DNA of 64,000 nucleotides from Ruminiclostridium sp. Lineage in GTDB: Bacteria; Bacillota; Clostridia; Oscillospirales; Oscillospiraceae. Both the position numbers and the translations under genes were made by a program. Under the pieces are notes generated by a model. That model made no database searches. It was not told the origin of the DNA and was given only the letters and a program-made list of their open reading frames with translations. Each line of letters begins with the position of its first letter. The first letter of the stretch is position 1. The stretch is from contig JAFSFC010000014.1 of assembly GCA_017435425.1 (NCBI GenBank), positions 53,643 through 117,642 of the forward strand, in the 5' to 3' direction. Positions 60,687 to 64,000 of the stretch are shown piece after piece.

Positions 60687-61715
60687 TCATTCCATGTTGG
60701 AAACGGCCTGCAGGAAGAGCCGTGCCAGGGTCAGGATATTTTTGCAGTCCTCCAGGGAAGCAACGCTGGAGGGGGTGTGCAGGTAACGGACCGCAGCAGA
60801 GATGGCAGCCACCCGCACACCTTCCTTGCTGCGCTGGATGGCGCCGGCATCGGTTCCGCCGGAGATATACTCCTTGGTCTGCCAGGTGATTTGATTATCT
60901 TCTGCCAGAGAGCGGAGCAGCTCAAAAAGTTCCCGGTCATAGACGGTGCTGCCGTCCATGAAGGGAATGACAGGGCCCTTGCCAGGGCCGCAGACCTTCT
61001 GACGGTCAGGCATATTAGGAAGGTCGGCAGCGGTGGTTCCCTCCAGGACCAGAGCAATGTCGGGAGTCACGGAGAAGGCTGCGCCAAAAGCACCACGGGT
61101 CCCCACTTCTTCCTGGACGGTGAACACAAAGGTCACATCCATGGGGAGGTCTTCCTTCAAAAGCTCCACCATAACGGCACAGCCGATGCGGTCGTCGATG
61201 GCCTTGGCCTTGATGAGTCCATGGCCGAACTCCACAATATCGGAATCGAAGACAGCTACATCACCGGGAGAGACAAACTCTCTGGCCTGGTCCCCATCCT
61301 TGGCGCCGATATCGATATAAAAATCCTTCAGCTTGGGAACTTTCTTTTCTTCCTCTGCGCTGGTCAGGTGATAGGCCTTCAGGCCGATGACGCCGGGGAT
61401 CCCCTTCTCCCCTACCAGGACCCGCTTGCCGATGAGCACCCGGCGGTCAATGCCCCCCACGTTGGCGAATTTCAGGTAACCGTCATCGGTGATGGTGTGG
61501 ATCATGAGACCCACCTCGTCCATGTGAGCTGCCAGCATGAGCTTTTTGGCGCCGGGAACAGCCCCCTTCTTCTCCACGATCAGGTTCCCCATGGAATCCA
61601 CCCGGATGCTGGTGGCATAGGGCGACACCTGCTCACGGATAAAATTCCGGACCGCATCCTCATGGCTGGAGACGCCGGGAAGGGCGCAGAGTTCTTTCAG
61701 GGTATCAATCAGCAA
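60687..61715 (-). CDS. M42-family metallo-aminopeptidase (copy 2)
   Basis: A 342-residue M42 peptidase with AHMDEVGLM, DDRIGC and TVQEEVGTRGAFGAAF all conserved and HTPSSV at the C-terminus. The start taken is TTG at 61715 (MLIDTLKEL), eight bases behind AAGGAGG and inside the end of copy 3; ten or so residues upstream in frame precede the ribosome site. Closest to standard glutamyl/leucyl aminopeptidases. Confidence 0.92.
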   Translation of the reverse strand: MLIDTLKELCALPGVSSHEDAVRNFIREQVSPYATSIRVDSMGNLIVEKKGAVPGAKKLMLAAHMDEVGLMIHTITDDGYLKFANVGGIDRRVLIGKRVLVGEKGIPGVIGLKAYHLTSAEEEKKVPKLKDFYIDIGAKDGDQAREFVSPGDVAVFDSDIVEFGHGLIKAKAIDDRIGCAVMVELLKEDLPMDVTFVFTVQEEVGTRGAFGAAFSVTPDIALVLEGTTAADLPNMPDRQKVCGPGKGPVIPFMDGSTVYDRELFELLRSLAEDNQITWQTKEYISGGTDAGAIQRSKEGVRVAAISAAVRYLHTPSSVASLEDCKNILTLARLFLQAVSNME

Positions 61716-62760
61716 GGAACTCCCCTCCTTCCTTGGCAAGGTCTTTGACAAAGGCAGCCAGCAGAGAGGCGGTGGCCTCTAAATCAGCCAGGTCCAGGGT
61801 CTCTACGGGGCTGTGCATGTATTTCAGGGGTAAGGACACCACTGCCGTGGGGATGCCCTCACGGGCTGTCTGAACGCCCCAGGCGTTGGTGCCGGTGTGG
61901 CCGGTCATAACCTCAGGCAGCCAGGGAATCCCGTTCTCCTCTGCCTTTTTGATAAGGCGGTCACTCATCCACCGGGTGATGTTGGGGCCGATACCAATGA
62001 CCGTTCCCTTGCCTGCCGGGAAGGTCTCTTCCTTGGGGCCATCAGGGGTACGGGCATGGGTCACATCCACGGCGATGAAGCAGTCGGGCTGGATGCCGAA
62101 AGCGCCCACCAGAGCACCACCGCCGTTGGTCTCTTCCCGGCTGCTCCCCATGATCCACAGGTCTGTATCCAGTTCCTCGTCCTTTAACAGCTCTACGGTG
62201 CGCAGAAGGGTCACAAAACCGGCCCGGTCATCCAGGGCCTTGCCGCTGACCACGTCATTCAGGTGGCTCTGAACGGTCCCACGGGGGACAGCAAAGGTGC
62301 CGACCAGCTTCTCCCCTTCCTCCTGGGTCAGACCTGCGTCAATGTACAGCTCGTCCAGGGGAATGCTCTTGTTGGCATCACCTGGTTTCTGGACATGAGG
62401 GGGCAGAACGGCCACCAGGCCAAAGGTAGGGGGCTCGGTCAGAATGGTGACCTCCCGGTTAGGGAGCATACGTGGGTCAATGCCGCCCACAGAGCGGAAC
62501 CGCAGGAAGCCATCCTCTGCGCCGGTGATCAGCAGGCCCACTTCGTCCAGGTGAGCGTCCAGCACGATCTTTTTTGCATTGGGCTTTCCGCAGGGATAAC
62601 AGGCGAACAGATTGCCGAATCTGTCGATCCCGGCAGAGTGAAGGTTTGGCTGCCTGCAGTAGCGGCGCACCCATTCCATGGCCTCTAGGGCAACCGGGGT
62701 TTCCCGGCCCGAAGGGCCGGATGCACTGGACAATGCCGCCAGGCATGCTTTGATATCCAT
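61705..62760 (-). CDS. M42-family metallo-aminopeptidase (copy 3, divergent)
   Basis: A 351-residue M42 protein: AHLDEVGLL, DDRAGF and HSPVET are standard, but the catalytic-Glu segment reads SSREETNGGGALVG and the GTDA box reads GHTGTNAWG, so it is the most altered copy. The His/Glu set is still present, so activity is plausible with a changed specificity. ATG at 62760 follows GAGGA by eight bases. Overlaps copy 2 by 11 bases and follows murD by 11. Confidence 0.9.
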   Translation of the reverse strand: MDIKACLAALSSASGPSGRETPVALEAMEWVRRYCRQPNLHSAGIDRFGNLFACYPCGKPNAKKIVLDAHLDEVGLLITGAEDGFLRFRSVGGIDPRMLPNREVTILTEPPTFGLVAVLPPHVQKPGDANKSIPLDELYIDAGLTQEEGEKLVGTFAVPRGTVQSHLNDVVSGKALDDRAGFVTLLRTVELLKDEELDTDLWIMGSSREETNGGGALVGAFGIQPDCFIAVDVTHARTPDGPKEETFPAGKGTVIGIGPNITRWMSDRLIKKAEENGIPWLPEVMTGHTGTNAWGVQTAREGIPTAVVSLPLKYMHSPVETLDLADLEATASLLAAFVKDLAKEGGEFLAD

Positions 62761-62771
62761 AGGCATATTCC

Positions 62772-64000
62772 TCAGTTCAATTCGTTGACGATGGCCTTGA
62801 AGATCTGGCCACGCTGGGCGAAATTCTTGAAGTGGTCAAAGGAAGCGCAGGCGGGAGACAGGATGACGATGTCCCCTTCCTCTGCCGCTGCGTAAGCTGC
62901 ATGAACTGCGGCCTTGAAATCATCCTCCCGGATGATGGCGGGCTGACCCTCCTGATAGCCTTCGCACTCCACCACAGACTGATAGATCTTATCTGCGGTG
63001 TGGCCGGTGAGAACCAGGGTCTTCACCCGGTCCTGGACTTCCTTACCCAGAATGTCGAAGGGGATCTTCTTGTCATAGCCGCCGGCAATGAGGATGACCT
63101 TCTGCTTGAAGGACCGCAGACCGGCAATGGTTCTGGTAGGACTGGATGCAATGGAATCGTTGTAGAATCGGATGCCGTTCAGGGTGCGGCACAGCTCGAT
63201 TCGGTGCTCCACGCCGGGGAAGGTCTCGGCGGTGTGCAGGATGACTTCATCGGGAACCATGCCCTGAACGGCAGCGATGGCAGCCAGGTAGTTTTCCACG
63301 TTATGCAGGCCGGGGATCAGGATCCGCTCGGGATCGAAGAGCTCCCTCTTCTGGCCATTCTGCGCCACGATGATCCGGTCATTTTCCACGTACACGCCGT
63401 TGTCCAGCGCTTCACGACGGCTGAACTGCAGAACTTTTCCGGGGGCACGGGCGGCCATCTCATTGGTCAGCTCATTGTCCCGGTTGAAGACGGCAATGCC
63501 TCCTCTGCCCTGGTGGGAGAAGATGTTCTCCTTGGCCAGAGCGTACTCCTCCATGGACTTGTGAATGTCCAGGTGATTGGGAGACAGGTTGGTAAAGACG
63601 GCAATGTCAGGGCTGGAAGAAATGGTCATCAGCTGGAAGGAGGACAGCTCCAGAACGGCCACGTCAGTTTCCTTCATCTCCCCTGCCTCAGACAGCAGAG
63701 GCTTGCCGATGTTGCCTCCCAGGTGGACGGTGTATCCGGCATTTTTCAGCATTTCGGAAATCAGGGTGGTGGTGGTGGTCTTGCCGTCGCTGCCGGTCAC
63801 AGCAATGATCTTGCAGGGGCAGACCTGGAAGAAAACTTCCATCTCAGAGGTCAGGACACTCCCCTTTTCCATGGCAGCCAGGAAGGGCGGGATGTCGGGT
63901 CGGATACCGGGAGAGCGGAAGATGATATCCTGGTCCAGATTGTCCAGGTAGGTCTCGCCCAGGCAGAGAGTTGCCCCTAAGCTTTCCAGTTCCTCGGCCA
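62772..64000 (-). CDS. murD: UDP-MurNAc-L-alanine:D-glutamate ligase MurD, N-terminus cut
   Basis: The last 409 or so residues of MurD, which adds D-Glu in peptidoglycan synthesis. Upstream of the internal Met at 63872 the frame continues to the window edge with LGETYLDNLDQDIIFRSPGI, so the gene is open at its start. The P-loop GSDGKTTTTT (at about 63795–63766), NLSPNHLDIH and FYNDSIASSPTRT are the marks. Head (in this window) of the M42–PF06838–ligA run, which suggests shared growth-related control. Confidence 0.96.
   Translation of the reverse strand, partial: AEELESLGATLCLGETYLDNLDQDIIFRSPGIRPDIPPFLAAMEKGSVLTSEMEVFFQVCPCKIIAVTGSDGKTTTTTLISEMLKNAGYTVHLGGNIGKPLLSEAGEMKETDVAVLELSSFQLMTISSSPDIAVFTNLSPNHLDIHKSMEEYALAKENIFSHQGRGGIAVFNRDNELTNEMAARAPGKVLQFSRREALDNGVYVENDRIIVAQNGQKRELFDPERILIPGLHNVENYLAAIAAVQGMVPDEVILHTAETFPGVEHRIELCRTLNGIRFYNDSIASSPTRTIAGLRSFKQKVILIAGGYDKKIPFDILGKEVQDRVKTLVLTGHTADKIYQSVVECEGYQEGQPAIIREDDFKAAVHAAYAAAEEGDIVILSPACASFDHFKNFAQRGQIFKAIVNELN

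Noticed and set aside
59925..61748. 607-residue plus-strand frame
   Set aside because: Antisense to two M42 peptidases with conserved metal motifs.

Overview
The window looks like a chromosomal segment of a gut-type, low-oxygen Firmicute of the Clostridia, most plausibly Oscillospiraceae (Flavonifractor/Oscillibacter-like). The reasons are GroEL without the Gly-Met tail, yajC–TIGR04086–spoIIM–xerD next to queA–tgt, the DUF6110/heavy-metal ATPase cassette, an RND pump in a Gram-positive setting, SigA-type promoters (TTGACA, 17 bp, TATAAT) and strong AGGAGG ribosome sites. The genus is inference. No rRNA, tRNA, CRISPR array, IS element or prophage was recognised. Both ends cut genes: groEL on the left, murD on the right. 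No gene-free stretch exceeds 300 bases.

0–5.4 kb (+): groEL end, then a tight run of class-I amidotransferase hydrolase, Smr-like protein, hotdog thioesterase, radical SAM protein, and two metal-chaperone GTPases. The first GTPase carries seven 13-residue His-rich repeats; the second is fused to a YcgQ/TIGR03943-like tail. 5.4–10.4 kb (−): marR–adaptor–RND efflux operon under a near-consensus promoter. 10.5–24.1 kb: ABC exporter, a large surface membrane protein with a DUF308 protein, MgtC, a secreted serpin lipoprotein, the TIGR03960/TIGR03936 radical SAM pair, a TVP38 protein, a PadR/DUF2812 pair and an SNF transporter.

24.3–38.1 kb: FeoA–FeoB fusion, ferredoxin-type aldo/keto reductase with an ECF S component and DUF1893 protein, an RsmH-like methyltransferase, MATE pump, FliB-like protein, yaaA, a peroxiredoxin, an ADP-ribosylglycohydrolase, then a compact AraC regulator/26-residue membrane peptide/DUF6110/P1B-ATPase cassette with an elaborate leader. 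38.1–49.3 kb: cardiolipin synthase, Vat-like acetyltransferase, peptide deformylase, MmcQ/YjbR protein, coaBC, SLC13 and NhaC carriers, an MBL hydrolase, and a BlaI/BlaR1-like pair without a beta-lactamase.

49.3–64 kb: dapA and asd (−), queA–tgt–yajC–TIGR04086–spoIIM (+), xerD with a dif-like palindrome directly upstream, then a leftward operon murD–M42–M42–M42–PF06838–ligA.

The most notable non-coding items are the dif-like site at 55275–55308, a chain of seven small hairpins joined by ATTTCAC linkers at 28916–29096, a second multi-hairpin element at 15491–15634, and the leader of the metal-ATPase cassette at 34986–35124. Metal handling recurs (His-rich GTPase, Feo, P1B ATPase).
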